This document shows positions 18,013-25,290 of a stretch of DNA of 64,000 nucleotides, one piece after another. The stretch is taken from assembly GCF_900184965.1 (NCBI RefSeq), contig NZ_FXYA01000214.1, forward strand, positions 62,001-126,000, read 5' to 3'. The position numbers and the translations under genes are program-made. The notes beneath the pieces were generated by a model. The model was not told where the DNA came from, did not search any database, and was given only the letters and a program-made list of their open reading frames with translations. Every line of letters starts with the position of its first letter. Position 1 is the stretch's first letter. Source of the DNA: Akkermansia muciniphila. GTDB taxonomy: Bacteria; Verrucomicrobiota; Verrucomicrobiia; Verrucomicrobiales; Akkermansiaceae.

Positions 18013-18972
18013 TCAGGCCCGGAATGTTTCTCCGAAGTGGGTGTTGAGGGCCAGATGGGCGGCCCCCAGGATACCCGCTTCCGTACCGAACTGGGCGGAA
18101 AGGATTTCAAGATATTCCACCAGAGGGGCGGCGAGCTGGGCTTTCATGATTTCCTGAAGGGGCTGGAAAAGCAGGGTTCTGGCCTTGGCCACGCCCCCGC
18201 CGATGATGATGGCTTCCGGATTCAGGAGATAGCAGCAATTCATCAGGGCGCAGGAGAGTTTTACGGCCAGGTCCCGCCATACTTGTTCAGCCACTTCATC
18301 ACCCGCCAACGCGGCCCGTTCCAAAGCGATGGGGTTGCAGTCCACAATGGCCTTGTCAATGCCGTGGCTGGCGTAAAGCGTGCGGGCATCCGCAGCTATT
18401 TCCCGGTTGCCCACATAATCCTCCAGGGAGCCGCGGTTGCCGTAATGGCCCAGGCGCCCCCGGTAGTCGATGCTCGTCTGCCCCAGCTCCCCGGCGGAGC
18501 AGGTAGCCCCGCGCAGAAGTTCTCCGTTCACGATCAGGCCGCTGCCGACGCCGGTGCCGAGGGTCAGGCAGACCAGATGCCTTTTTCCTTTTCCGGCGCC
18601 CAGCTTCCATTCCGCATAAGCCATGCAGTTGGCGTCGTTTTCCACGTATACGGGCAGTCCGCAGGCCGCCTGGAGCATGTCCTTTACCGGAACGTTGTTC
18701 CAGCCGGGAACGTTGGTAAGCGTGTAAACGGTCCCCTGGTAAAAATTGACGAACCCCGGCATTCCCATGCCGATGGCCTGCACTTCCGGGTGGTTCAGCC
18801 GCAGCATATTCACGAACTGGGCTATGGCTTCAATCAGTTGATCGGGATTGCCGTATTCCTGAGTGGCTATCGAAGGAGCGTGGGCGATTACTTCCGCGCC
18901 CTTGACGACCCCCATTTTGATGGAGGTGCCTCCGAAGTCAATGCCGATGGAGGGAATGGTTGAAGCTGTCAT
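18013..18972 (-). CDS. ROK-family sugar kinase (glucokinase-like)
   Basis: This is a predicted ATP-dependent hexose kinase. The ATG at 18972 gives MTASTIPSIGIDFGGTSIKMG with the phosphate-binding motif of ROK proteins; the protein is 319 residues. The sugar-binding ENDANCMAYAE and the LTLGTGVGSGLIVNGELLRG segments are intact. The usual zinc-site signature is not: the expected GH after GEL is GQ, and CxCGxxGC reads HYGNRGSL, so the structural zinc site is absent. It is the first gene of the four-gene minus-strand run. Confidence 0.88.
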   Translation of the reverse strand: MTASTIPSIGIDFGGTSIKMGVVKGAEVIAHAPSIATQEYGNPDQLIEAIAQFVNMLRLNHPEVQAIGMGMPGFVNFYQGTVYTLTNVPGWNNVPVKDMLQAACGLPVYVENDANCMAYAEWKLGAGKGKRHLVCLTLGTGVGSGLIVNGELLRGATCSAGELGQTSIDYRGRLGHYGNRGSLEDYVGNREIAADARTLYASHGIDKAIVDCNPIALERAALAGDEVAEQVWRDLAVKLSCALMNCCYLLNPEAIIIGGGVAKARTLLFQPLQEIMKAQLAAPLVEYLEILSAQFGTEAGILGAAHLALNTHFGETFRA

Positions 18973-19207
18973 ATAATGCCAATATAGAATTTTACCGGGC
19001 ATTGAAAAGGTTAAAAGAGGTATGTTTCCCCTAAAATCCCGACAGGGGAATAACGGGTGCGGGAAGGGGAAAAATGACTTGTTTCACAGCTGAATTTTCT
19101 TGAATGAACATTTGGGCGTTTGTAATGTCTCATAGTCTAGTCAGCGGGGCTGGTTCCGCCCTCTGTTCGTGAAATATTGTCAACCTCAGCCCATAGAGAT
19201 ACCTCCT

Positions 19208-20032
19208 ATGCCTACTCCCAAGAAAACCAATAGCAAGACCGTCGCCAAGGAAGTTCCGGATCCCAAGAAAAAGACCTGCGGGAAGTCCGGTTGCAAGACC
19301 GCTGTAGACCTGGAGGCTCCCGCCAAGAAGAAGTGCTGCAGGAAAAAGGCGTCTGAGCCGGAAAAAGCCGCCAGCCCCGCCAAGAGCAACGCCTCCGCCG
19401 CGGTTGAGGTGGAAAAAAAGCCGGCGCCGAAAACGGTCAAAAAAGCTCCGGTTAAAAAAATCGCTTCCGCTCCCGTTGCCCCGGTTCCGACTCCCGCAAA
19501 AAATGAATTGACGGACGAACAGGCGGAAGCCATTGCCGCCGCCAAGGCGGAACTGGCCGCCAATCCTGAATGGGAGCCCTTCGTGCAGATGCAGCGCCAG
19601 CATCTGATGGACTTGCGCGACAGGGCTTTGGACAGCATGAGCGGCGTGGCCCGCGACACTCTTCGGAATCATCCGGAAGGCAGTGAGGCTTCCGGCTCCG
19701 GGGAGCACCAGGCGGATGCCGGCAGCGACGCCTATGACCGTGATTTTGCGCTCAGCCTGCTTTCCAAGGAGCAGGACGGCCTGTATGAAATCGAACAGGC
19801 GCTTGCCCGCATTGACAACGGAACATATGGCATCTGCGAAATGTCATACAAAGTCATTCCCATTCTGCGCCTGGAGGCCATCCCTTTTGCGCGGCTTACT
19901 GTGGAATGCCAGGCCCAGTGGGAAAAGGAAAAAGGCCAGAATGCCAGGTTCCGCCCCAGAGTGGCCCTGGGCTTTGCGGGAGGACAAAATGATGTAGATT
20001 TATCTGTTTCTCTTGACGATGACGAAGAATAG
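19208..20032 (+). CDS. TraR/DksA-family protein with long basic N-terminus and reduced zinc finger
   Basis: The C-terminal part (about residues 130-260 of 274) matches the DksA/TraR family, whose members bind in the RNA polymerase secondary channel: DFALSLLSKEQDGLYEIEQALARIDNGTYGICEMS followed by IPILRLEAIPFARLTVECQ. The four-Cys zinc finger is reduced to two, with CxxS in the first pair and TxxC in the second. The first ~110 residues are rich in Lys, Pro, Ala and Cys and look disordered. The ATG at 19208 is preferred over one 39 bases upstream. bL33 and bS18 genes follow within 240 bases. Whether it acts on transcription is inferred from the family. Confidence 0.82.
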   Translation: MPTPKKTNSKTVAKEVPDPKKKTCGKSGCKTAVDLEAPAKKKCCRKKASEPEKAASPAKSNASAAVEVEKKPAPKTVKKAPVKKIASAPVAPVPTPAKNELTDEQAEAIAAAKAELAANPEWEPFVQMQRQHLMDLRDRALDSMSGVARDTLRNHPEGSEASGSGEHQADAGSDAYDRDFALSLLSKEQDGLYEIEQALARIDNGTYGICEMSYKVIPILRLEAIPFARLTVECQAQWEKEKGQNARFRPRVALGFAGGQNDVDLSVSLDDDEE

Positions 20033-20065
20033 TGTATAAATCCTCCCCCGTAACACATTTTCATC

Positions 20066-20239
20066 ATGCCAAGAGACATCATCATCCTCGAATGCACCGA
20101 GGCCAAAGCCGAAGGAAAGCCTACGTCCCGCTACGTCACCACGCGCAATAAAAAAAGCCTGCGTACTCCCGGCCGCCTGGAAAAGATTAAGTACAATCCT
20201 TTCCTGAAGCGTCGCACGCTTCATCGTGAAATGCGCTAA
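20066..20239 (+). CDS. rpmG: 50S ribosomal protein bL33
   Basis: This 57-residue basic protein begins [14 protein letters not shown] and contains [29 protein letters not shown], the bL33 signature. Only one cysteine is present (residue 10), so this is the zinc-free (C-minus) form. It lies between the DksA-like gene and rpsR, 33 and 32 bases away. Confidence 0.96.
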   Translation: MPRDIIILECTEAKAEGKPTSRYVTTRNKKSLRTPGRLEKIKYNPFLKRRTLHREMR

Positions 20240-20271
20240 CCGCGTTCGGCTTATCGATTATTTTCATTATT

Positions 20272-20517
20272 ATGTCCACTGAACCCAAGACTGTAGAACG
20301 CCGTATTCGTTTCCGCACGTGCAATCGTCAGATGCCGCGCCGTCGTCTCGACATCCCGATGGATCAGGTCAACCTGCTCAACCCTGATTTCCTGTCCAAG
20401 TTCACCTCTGAAACCGGCAAAATTCTTCCCCGCCGTGTGACTGGGCTGTCCGCTAAAATGCACCGCAAGGTAACCCGTGAAATCAAGCGGGCCCGTTCCA
20501 TCAACCTTCTGCCGTAA
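20272..20517 (+). CDS. rpsR: 30S ribosomal protein bS18
   Basis: This 81-residue protein contains the bS18 signature segment near its C-terminus, [20 protein letters not shown] followed by [15 protein letters not shown]. It is placed directly after rpmG and followed by a hairpin at 20561-20602, so the DksA-like gene, rpmG and rpsR probably form one transcription unit. Confidence 0.96.
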   Translation: MSTEPKTVERRIRFRTCNRQMPRRRLDIPMDQVNLLNPDFLSKFTSETGKILPRRVTGLSAKMHRKVTREIKRARSINLLP

Positions 20518-20560
20518 CAAGCCCCAAGGAAAATCTCTTTCGGTAGAATTGTCTTTGCAG

Positions 20561-20602
20561 GCGGGAGTTTGTCCGGTAACAGGGCAGACTCCCGCTTTAT
20601 TT
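20561..20602 (+). terminator. Probable intrinsic terminator after rpsR
   Basis: GCGGGAGT at 20561-20568 pairs with ACTCCCGC at 20588-20595, followed by TTTATTT. It lies 44 bases past the rpsR stop and just before folE2. Confidence 0.7.
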
Positions 20603-20624
20603 CCACCCATCATTCTCTTTCCCC

Positions 20625-21419
20625 ATGCAGGAACTGAAAGATACCCAGTCCGAGGCGGATACGCGCAATATTTCCATTGACCGGGTGGGCGTTAAAGGGC
20701 TGCGCTTCCCCATCCAGATACAGGACAAGCTCAACCGCATCCAGTCCACCGTGGCGACGGTTTCTCTGGCGGTGGATTTGCCGGAAGAATTCAAGGGCAC
20801 CCATATGAGCCGTTTTGTGGAGGCGTTGCACCAGCATGGCCCCTTGCTGGATGTGCATACGGCCCTGGCTATTCCGCGGGAACTGCTTCGCCGCCTGTCC
20901 GCCCGCCGTTCCCATGTGGAAATGGAATTCCCGTTTTTCCGCTCCAAAAAGGCTCCTGTGACCGGAATTGAAGGGCTTATGGATTACGTCGTCCGGTTTG
21001 AGATGGAGGCGGAAGCGAACAACAAACTGGCTGATTTCAAACTGACAGTCATCGTCCCCGTGACGACGCTCTGCCCTTGCTCCAAAGCTATGAGTTCCTA
21101 CGGAGCCCACAACCAGCGCGGGCTGGTCACTTATTCCGTGCGTTTTGCCTCCAGGCCCGTCTGGATTGAAGACCTGATTGACCTGGTGGAATCCTGCGCG
21201 AGCTGTTCCCTGTTCAGCGTGCTGAAAAGGCCGGATGAAAAATGGGTGACGGAAAAGGCTTACGAAAACCCTGTCTTTGTGGAAGACCTGGTGCGCAACG
21301 TGGCGTTGAAAACGCAGAGTCATTCCGCCTTCAGCTGGTACCGGGTGGAAGCGGAAAATTTTGAATCCATTCATAACCACCAGGCATACGCCGTCATTGA
21401 ACGCGATCTGCGTTCCTGA
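20625..21419 (+). CDS. folE2: GTP cyclohydrolase FolE2 (type IB)
   Basis: This zinc-independent GTP cyclohydrolase I makes dihydroneopterin triphosphate for folate or queuosine precursors. The 264-residue protein has the FolE2 catalytic segment CPCSKAMSSYGAHNQRG with the active-site Cys and His, and the typical opening DTRNISIDRVGVKGLRFPI. It is followed 20 bases later by a cytochrome-assembly gene and then hemA-hemC, forming a likely operon. Confidence 0.93.
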   Translation: MQELKDTQSEADTRNISIDRVGVKGLRFPIQIQDKLNRIQSTVATVSLAVDLPEEFKGTHMSRFVEALHQHGPLLDVHTALAIPRELLRRLSARRSHVEMEFPFFRSKKAPVTGIEGLMDYVVRFEMEAEANNKLADFKLTVIVPVTTLCPCSKAMSSYGAHNQRGLVTYSVRFASRPVWIEDLIDLVESCASCSLFSVLKRPDEKWVTEKAYENPVFVEDLVRNVALKTQSHSAFSWYRVEAENFESIHNHQAYAVIERDLRS

Positions 21420-21439
21420 ACCATTTCCGCGCCGGATTT

Positions 21440-22198
21440 ATGAACGATAACTGGTGGGCCATTGCCTCTCTCATCCTCTCCCTGGCTTTCACAGGGCTGG
21501 GATGGCGCCTGCTGGCTTCCGGACAACGGTTTTTATATGCCCATCTTTGGATGGCGTGCCTCTTTGTTCTCCAGACAGGGGCGCTATGCGTCAAAGCGTA
21601 CCAAACGGGAATGTGCCCCATCCGCGGCGCTTCGGAGGTGCTTTTCTTTCTTTCCTGGAGCATCAACCTCTTTTATCTGATGCTGGGACGTGCTTACCGA
21701 ATGTCCGTGCTTGGCATCTTTACGGCTCCGGCTATTGCCGTGCTGACGGCTCTCTCTCTGCTGATAGGCCGTGCCGGCGCGGACGTGCAGGGCACGCATG
21801 ACTTCTGGGTGACGGCGCACGTGGGCATAGCCATGATGTCCTACGGAGCCGGCGGCCTGGCTGCTGCTGCGGGAGCGGCGTTCTGCATACAGAATGAATG
21901 TCTCAAAAGCCGCCGGATTCCCGGTACCTGCCGTATGCTCCCTCCCATCCGTACACTGGAAGCCAGCATGAAGCGCCTGATTCTTGTGGCATTCCTCCTT
22001 CTTCTGCTCGGGGAATGGCTCGGATGGCGGGGGCATCTCCCCATCAATGCAGCCAAGACCTCCATTGTCTCTCTTCTCACGGCAGGCTACAGCGTCCTGC
22101 TGTGGTTTATTTACCGCCGCGGCATGCCAGGACGGATGTTGGCGTGCTGTTGCGTGGTCCTCTTTATTGCATCCATGAGCATTTTCCTGGTAAGCTGA
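21440..22198 (+). CDS. CcsA/HemX-type cytochrome c assembly membrane protein
   Basis: This 252-residue integral membrane protein has about eight predicted helices and fits the cytochrome c assembly (CcsA/ResC/HemX) family: MCPIRGASEVLFFLSWSINL corresponds to the family's region after the early helices, with a conserved His in TAHVGIAMMSYGAG. In many bacteria a HemX-like gene directly precedes hemA, as here, where its TGA overlaps the hemA ATG. The role is probably haem handling for cytochrome c maturation or control of GluTR level. I cannot choose between the two from sequence. Confidence 0.8.
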   Translation: MNDNWWAIASLILSLAFTGLGWRLLASGQRFLYAHLWMACLFVLQTGALCVKAYQTGMCPIRGASEVLFFLSWSINLFYLMLGRAYRMSVLGIFTAPAIAVLTALSLLIGRAGADVQGTHDFWVTAHVGIAMMSYGAGGLAAAAGAAFCIQNECLKSRRIPGTCRMLPPIRTLEASMKRLILVAFLLLLLGEWLGWRGHLPINAAKTSIVSLLTAGYSVLLWFIYRRGMPGRMLACCCVVLFIASMSIFLVS

Positions 22199-23220
22199 TG
22201 AGAATGGTTTGTTTAGGCTTGAATCACCGGACCGCCCCTGTGGAAATACGGGAGCGGTTTGCCGTGCCGGCCCATAAGCTCCGGGAGGAGGGAAGGCGCA
22301 TCCGCTCCCTTCCTGAAGTGGATCAGTGCGTTGTGCTTTCCACATGCAACCGCATGGAAATCTACTATTGGTCCAACGCTCCGGAAAATGCGCAGGAGCA
22401 TATTCTGTCCCATTTCCTGGGAGACGGACGCGGGGAACTGGATATGGCTTCCTATTTTTACAGCCATCAGGGAGAAGAGGCTTTAGGGCATCTGTGTCGC
22501 GTGTTGAGCGGCCTGGATTCCATGGTGTTGGGGGAAACGGAAATTTTCGGCCAGGTAAAAACGGCCTACCAGACGGCTTTGGATGCCGGAGTAACTGCGG
22601 CCTGCGCCAACAAGACCTTTCAGAAAGCCTTCACGATCGGTAAAAAAGTGCGGACGGAAAGCCAGATTCATGCCGGGGCTACCTCCGTGGGATCTGTGGC
22701 TGTGGAGCTGGCGGAACAAATTTTCGGAGACCTTTCCGGCACCCGCGTCCTTATTCTGGGGGCGGGCGAGATGAGCCGCGTTACGGGGCGCGCCCTGCAT
22801 GCCCGGGGCGCTGAGGGCATTTATGTGGCCAACCGCTCTTTTGACCGTGCGGTGGAGCTGGCGGGCATGATCGGCGGCCAGGCTATCCGGTATGACGTGT
22901 GGGGAAACTATCTCAGGGATATTGACGTGGTGGTGGCCGCCACCGCTGCCCCCCACTGCATCATCACCCGGGAAACGCTGCTGCCTTTGCGCGCCTCCCG
23001 TAAATACCGCTCCCTCTTTTTGATTGATATTTCCGTGCCGCGCAACATCTCTCCAGACGTGGCGGATATTGAGGAAGTGTATCTCTACGACATTGACACC
23101 CTCACCCAGCTGGCGGATGAAGCCAAGCGCAGCCGGGAGCAGGAGGTCTCCCGGTGCGAGGCCATCATCCGTGACAGCATTTCCAGATATTTTCCGGATT
23201 CCGCTCTTTATGACCAGTAA
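22198..23220 (+). CDS. hemA: Glutamyl-tRNA reductase (short form)
   Basis: HemA reduces glutamyl-tRNA to glutamate-1-semialdehyde, the first step of tetrapyrrole synthesis. The start at 22198 (MRMVCLGLNHRTAPVEIRER) overlaps the upstream stop as ATGA. Catalytic STCNRMEIYYW (with the nucleophilic Cys), GLDSMVLGETEIFGQVK and the NADPH-binding LILGAGEMSRV are present. The protein has 340 residues instead of about 420: it stops soon after REQEVSRCEAIIRDS, so most of the C-terminal dimerisation domain is missing. Chlamydial enzymes are similarly short, so this may be a PVC-group trait. hemC overlaps its end by 11 bases. Confidence 0.93.
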   Translation: MRMVCLGLNHRTAPVEIRERFAVPAHKLREEGRRIRSLPEVDQCVVLSTCNRMEIYYWSNAPENAQEHILSHFLGDGRGELDMASYFYSHQGEEALGHLCRVLSGLDSMVLGETEIFGQVKTAYQTALDAGVTAACANKTFQKAFTIGKKVRTESQIHAGATSVGSVAVELAEQIFGDLSGTRVLILGAGEMSRVTGRALHARGAEGIYVANRSFDRAVELAGMIGGQAIRYDVWGNYLRDIDVVVAATAAPHCIITRETLLPLRASRKYRSLFLIDISVPRNISPDVADIEEVYLYDIDTLTQLADEAKRSREQEVSRCEAIIRDSISRYFPDSALYDQ

Positions 23221-24145
23221 AAATACCCTCATCATCGGCACCCGCGGGAGCGCCCTGGCCCTGGCCCAGGCGGACATGGTCCGTGCTGCCCTTTCCCTCC
23301 GTTACCCGGAACTGGACGTGCGCCGTGAAATCATCCATACCATCGGCGATCGCCGCACGGATGTCCCTCTGGCGGATGTGGCCCGCGTTTCCGGCATGGT
23401 GGACAAGGGAATCTTCATTAAGGAACTGGAAACCGCTCTCCGGTCTGGCCGCATTGACGTCGCGGTGCACAGCCTTAAGGATGTGCCGAGCGAGCTTGCT
23501 TCCGGCTTCACGCTGGCCGCCGTTCTGCCCCGTGCCGCCGTGGAGGATGTGCTCATTACGAAGGAACCGGAATGGAACGGTTCAGGAACACTGGCTACCG
23601 GAAGCGTGCGCCGCCGCCTGATGGCGCGCACGTACTGGGGCTCCGGCCTGAGATTTGAAAACCTGAGGGGGAATGTGCCCACGCGTTTGGGAAAACTGGT
23701 GGAACAACCCGGTTGGGATGCCGTGATTCTGGCCAGGGCCGGTTTGGAGCGCCTGGGGCTGTACGCTCCGGAAACCCTTGTGGAGGGAAGAAAACTTTAC
23801 ATGCGTTCCTTGCCGGTGGAAGTTTTTATTCCTGCCGTGGGGCAGGGCATTGTTGGAATGGAATGCCGTTCCTCGGACAGGGAGACGGAGGAAATGCTGA
23901 AAGGAATCAATGATCCGGAAGCTTTTGCCTGTGCGCTGGCGGAACGGGCTTTCCTGGTGCGTCTGGGTGCGAACTGTTCTACGCCTGTGGGTGTTTACGC
24001 CCATCTGGATGGAGAGGAACTGGTTTTGCGGGCCGCGTATTATGCTCCGGGCAGGGAAGAGCCTTTCGCCGTTGTGGTGCGCGGAGACCGGAAAGCTCCT
24101 GAAGCGCTTGGCCTTCAGGCTTTTGAAGAATTGGGCCTGCGTTGA
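23210..24145 (+). CDS. hemC: Porphobilinogen deaminase (hydroxymethylbilane synthase)
   Basis: HemC polymerises four porphobilinogens into hydroxymethylbilane. The ATG at 23210 (MTSKNTLIIGTRGSALALAQ) overlaps the hemA end by 11 bases. The protein is 311 residues, the usual size. Family motifs include DVAVHSLKDVPSEL (catalytic Asp region), RRRLMARTYWG, LRGNVPTRLGKL, and LGANCSTPVGVYA with the Cys that carries the dipyrromethane cofactor. It closes the folE2-ccsA-hemA-hemC run. Confidence 0.95.
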   Translation: MTSKNTLIIGTRGSALALAQADMVRAALSLRYPELDVRREIIHTIGDRRTDVPLADVARVSGMVDKGIFIKELETALRSGRIDVAVHSLKDVPSELASGFTLAAVLPRAAVEDVLITKEPEWNGSGTLATGSVRRRLMARTYWGSGLRFENLRGNVPTRLGKLVEQPGWDAVILARAGLERLGLYAPETLVEGRKLYMRSLPVEVFIPAVGQGIVGMECRSSDRETEEMLKGINDPEAFACALAERAFLVRLGANCSTPVGVYAHLDGEELVLRAAYYAPGREEPFAVVVRGDRKAPEALGLQAFEELGLR

Positions 24146-24183
24146 TGGCAAAAGCCTGCCTCTTGTTCCGGGTACGGAGAAAG

Positions 24184-24216
24184 ATAAAAAAAGGATCCGG
24201 ACTCCGGTCCGGATCC
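24184..24216 (-). terminator. Strong intrinsic terminator for the small basic protein gene
   Basis: A perfect 10-bp stem, GGATCCGGAC at 24193-24202 with GTCCGGATCC at 24207-24216, encloses a four-base loop. On the minus strand it is followed by a run of seven T. It sits 27 bases past the stop of the gene at 24243. On the plus strand it lacks a T-run but may still stop hemC transcripts. Confidence 0.85.
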
Positions 24217-24242
24217 TGAATCAGGCGGAAAACTCGCGGACA

Positions 24243-24398
24243 TTAATGTTTTTCCTTGGAGCCTGAGCTTTTATCGCTCATAAACTGCCCGGTTGAAGCA
24301 TCGCGTTTAACGCGCCGCCCGGTTTTGCTGGTGGTGGTCACAGAGCGTTTTTTGGAACTGCCCTTGTGACTTCCGCCCATGTGGGAACTGCTGGCCAT
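24243..24398 (-). CDS. Small basic protein of unknown function
   Basis: This 51-residue protein is rich in Ser, Lys, Arg, Gly and His (MASSSHMGGSHKGSSKKRS at the start). The start is well supported: AAAGGAGGTGAATACAAC lies immediately before the ATG on the minus strand, one of the strongest Shine-Dalgarno sites in this window, and a strong terminator follows the stop. The RDASTGQFM segment resembles the R-x-A-x-TG-x-F/Y-V motif of several short bacterial proteins, but I cannot assign a function. The strong ribosome site suggests high expression. A DUF488 gene lies 128 bases upstream. Confidence 0.7.
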   Translation of the reverse strand: MASSSHMGGSHKGSSKKRSVTTTSKTGRRVKRDASTGQFMSDKSSGSKEKH

Positions 24399-24525
24399 GT
24401 TGTATTCACCTCCTTTCCATTTTCTTCGCTTATTCATGAACGAGAGAAGAAAGCCTGCCCTATCATAGGTTCCCGTGACAGCATTTGGATCTTGCGGATG
24501 GAGCTTGTGCAAAAGATGCTTCTGC

Positions 24526-24882
24526 TTATGAAGCGGACCGCTGCAGAAGGTAATCTCTCAAAGCCGCAGCTTCATTGTGCTCCGTATTTTTGGCGGAGTA
24601 CAGCAGCGTAACCTTCCCTTTCCGCGCCAGCCGTAGCAGATGGGAAACGGCTTCTCCGTTCTCATCCAGCTCTTCGTCGTACTTTTTGCGGAATGCGTCC
24701 CATTTGACTGGATCATGGGCAAACCACTGACGGAGCGCCGTGGATGGAGCGATGTTCTTCAGCCACTCGTCCCAGGAAGCTTTTTCCTTGGAAATGCCGC
24801 GGGGCCAGAGTCGGTCCACCAGAACGCGGTAGCCGTCTCCGGGGGCCTTTGGGTCATAAATTCGTTTGATGGTTATGTTCAT
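24526..24882 (-). CDS. DUF488 family protein
   Basis: This 118-residue protein matches the short DUF488 (YeaO-type) family: MNITIKRIYDPKAPGDGYRVLVDRLWPRGISKEKA, then WDEWLKNIAPSTALRQWF and a C-terminal KGKVTLLYSAKNTEHNEAAALRDYL. The ATG at 24882 is chosen because it matches the family start; the longer open frame upstream has no family similarity. Members are small, cytoplasmic and of unknown biochemical function. Confidence 0.88.
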   Translation of the reverse strand: MNITIKRIYDPKAPGDGYRVLVDRLWPRGISKEKASWDEWLKNIAPSTALRQWFAHDPVKWDAFRKKYDEELDENGEAVSHLLRLARKGKVTLLYSAKNTEHNEAAALRDYLLQRSAS

Positions 24883-25290
24883 GCAAAAAGATTTGATAAA
24901 GGAATAGAGCCGGGAAAGTTTTTTTCTGTTGAGCCGCGTCGGGACATGCGCCTTACGGGGCAGCAAACAAAGGCGGTCTGCGGTTGGGGGGAAAGAAATA
25001 AACAATTCTGTTCCGGAGAGGCGGCCGCTTCCGGCGGAAGATAGCTGAAGCCGCTTAAAATTCCGGCGTAACGTCTGTACGGCCTTGCTGCGCCGACTGT
25101 CGGCTTTCCGTCTTTCTAGCTGCAGTCCGCTCTGTGTTCCGTGGACAAATAAGCTGACATGGAATCCGGTAAAAGAGAGACCGGACAAGACGGGGAAAAC
25201 TGCTGTGTTCTTCTGTATGGAACGGTTTTCTTGAAAAAAGGGAGATAACGGTATCTGTTCATGGTTCCCTTTCGCCGGTTTACCGGAATG
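24883..25290. other. Intergenic region, no gene recognised
   Basis: About 400 bases lie between the DUF488 start and the end of the O-antigen-ligase-like gene, both on the minus strand. It should contain the DUF488 promoter. I see no conserved reading frame, tRNA or strong hairpin. Confidence 0.45.
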
